DNA of 5,066 bases from Gammaproteobacteria bacterium (GTDB lineage: Bacteria > Pseudomonadota > Gammaproteobacteria > Steroidobacterales > Steroidobacteraceae), in assembly GCA_020846815.1 (NCBI GenBank), contig JADLDF010000518.1, forward strand, positions 1-5,066, written 5' to 3'. Under the pieces are notes generated by a model that was not told the DNA's origin, made no database searches, and saw only the letters and a list, made by a program, of their open reading frames with translations. A program made the position numbers and the translations under genes. Each line of letters begins with the position of its first letter. Within the stretch, counting starts at the first letter, position 1. Positions 4,819 to 5,066 of the stretch are shown here, one piece after another.

Positions 4819-5066
4819 TCAGGTACGCGCCGGCAGCGCGGCCGGCGCGACGGGCAGGCGGTGCAGCGCGACCAGCGCGAGCAGCAGCAGCGGCACGCTC
4901 ACGAGGTTCAGCGTCGCCCAGCCGAGCGTCTCCATCGCCGTGCCGGCGAGCAGCGAGGCCGCCGCCTGCGAGCCGAAGATCGCGAGGTCGTTGAAGCCCT
5001 GCGCGCGATAGCGCTCGTGGCTGGCGTAGGTCGTGGTCAGCAGCGTGGTCGCGGCGACGAACATCA
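4819..5066 (-). CDS. MFS transporter, C-terminal end (5' part beyond window)
   Basis: The frame is open to the right edge, and 82 codons plus two bases of another are visible before the stop at 4821-4819. The visible part shows T-T-L-L-T-T-T-Y, then R-A-Q-G-F-N-D-L-A-I-F-G. Two hydrophobic segments follow (about residues 27-45 and 48-68 of the visible part), and then a short polar tail. A TTLLT(T/E)xY element, an (A/G)xND motif before helix 11 and two terminal helices ending in the cytoplasm are typical of the C-terminal end of major facilitator superfamily permeases from proteobacteria. The ATG at 5064-5062 is probably internal and not the start, because the sequence before helix 11 belongs to the middle of the C-terminal six-helix half. 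The substrate cannot be predicted from this fragment. Confidence 0.75.
   Translation of the reverse strand, partial: MFVAATTLLTTTYASHERYRAQGFNDLAIFGSQAAASLLAGTAMETLGWATLNLVSVPLLLLALVALHRLPVAPAALPART

Noticed and set aside
5062..5064. ATG as the start of an 81-residue small membrane protein
   Set aside because: The sequence matches the final two helices of an MFS permease and the frame continues to the window edge, so the ATG is most likely an internal codon.
1..5066. Search for CRISPR repeats, tRNA/rRNA, insertion sequences, integrases or a defence cluster
   Set aside because: No regularly spaced repeats, tRNA-like clover arms, terminal inverted repeats or transposase/recombinase motifs were found by eye. 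All space is accounted for by housekeeping-type genes.

Overview
The window is ordinary, densely coded bacterial chromosome. It is visibly very GC-rich, with strong G/C third-position codon choice and classical AGGAG-type ribosome binding sites. The gene families suggest a proteobacterium, probably beta or gamma: a DUF3617 exported protein, a small glutathione S-transferase (GST), a low-molecular-mass DD-peptidase, a TMTC-like multipass glycosyltransferase and a DUF4272 protein. That placement is inferred from family content and base composition; no marker gene is present.

Layout, left to right. (1) 1-219, minus: the N-terminus of a multipass membrane protein that looks like a GT-C/TMTC-type glycosyltransferase, cut by the window edge. 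(2) 216-1187, minus: an exported D-alanyl-D-alanine carboxypeptidase-like protein whose stop overlaps the start of gene 1 by an ATGA tetranucleotide. (3) 1188-1272: a short spacer holding a perfect 12-bp GC-rich hairpin just past the stop of gene 4. (4) 1273-2367, minus: a long, cysteine- and methionine-rich exported protein with an N-terminal DUF3617 domain. (5) 2380-3036, minus: a GST 12 bases upstream of gene 4 and almost certainly co-transcribed with it. (6) 3037-3133: the divergent intergenic region. (7) 3134-3976, plus: an alpha/beta-hydrolase with histidine where the nucleophilic serine is normally found. (8) 3966-4739, minus: a DUF4272 protein whose 3' end overlaps the hydrolase convergently by 11 bases. 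(9) 4819-5066, minus: the C-terminal end of an MFS transporter, cut by the right edge.

All genes except the hydrolase lie on the minus strand. Probable units are GST-DUF3617 and DD-peptidase-glycosyltransferase. The second pair suggests an envelope theme of peptidoglycan trimming and membrane glycosyl transfer. The GST unit and the hydrolase diverge from a 97-bp region.

I found no mobile element, CRISPR array, RNA gene, prophage or defence system, and no stretch over 100 bases without a gene. The point most worth following is the G-L-H-T-G nucleophile elbow of the hydrolase. Next are the Tat-like signal and repeat-containing linker of the DD-peptidase and the unusually extended DUF3617 protein. 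I see no evidence for a wholly new system.
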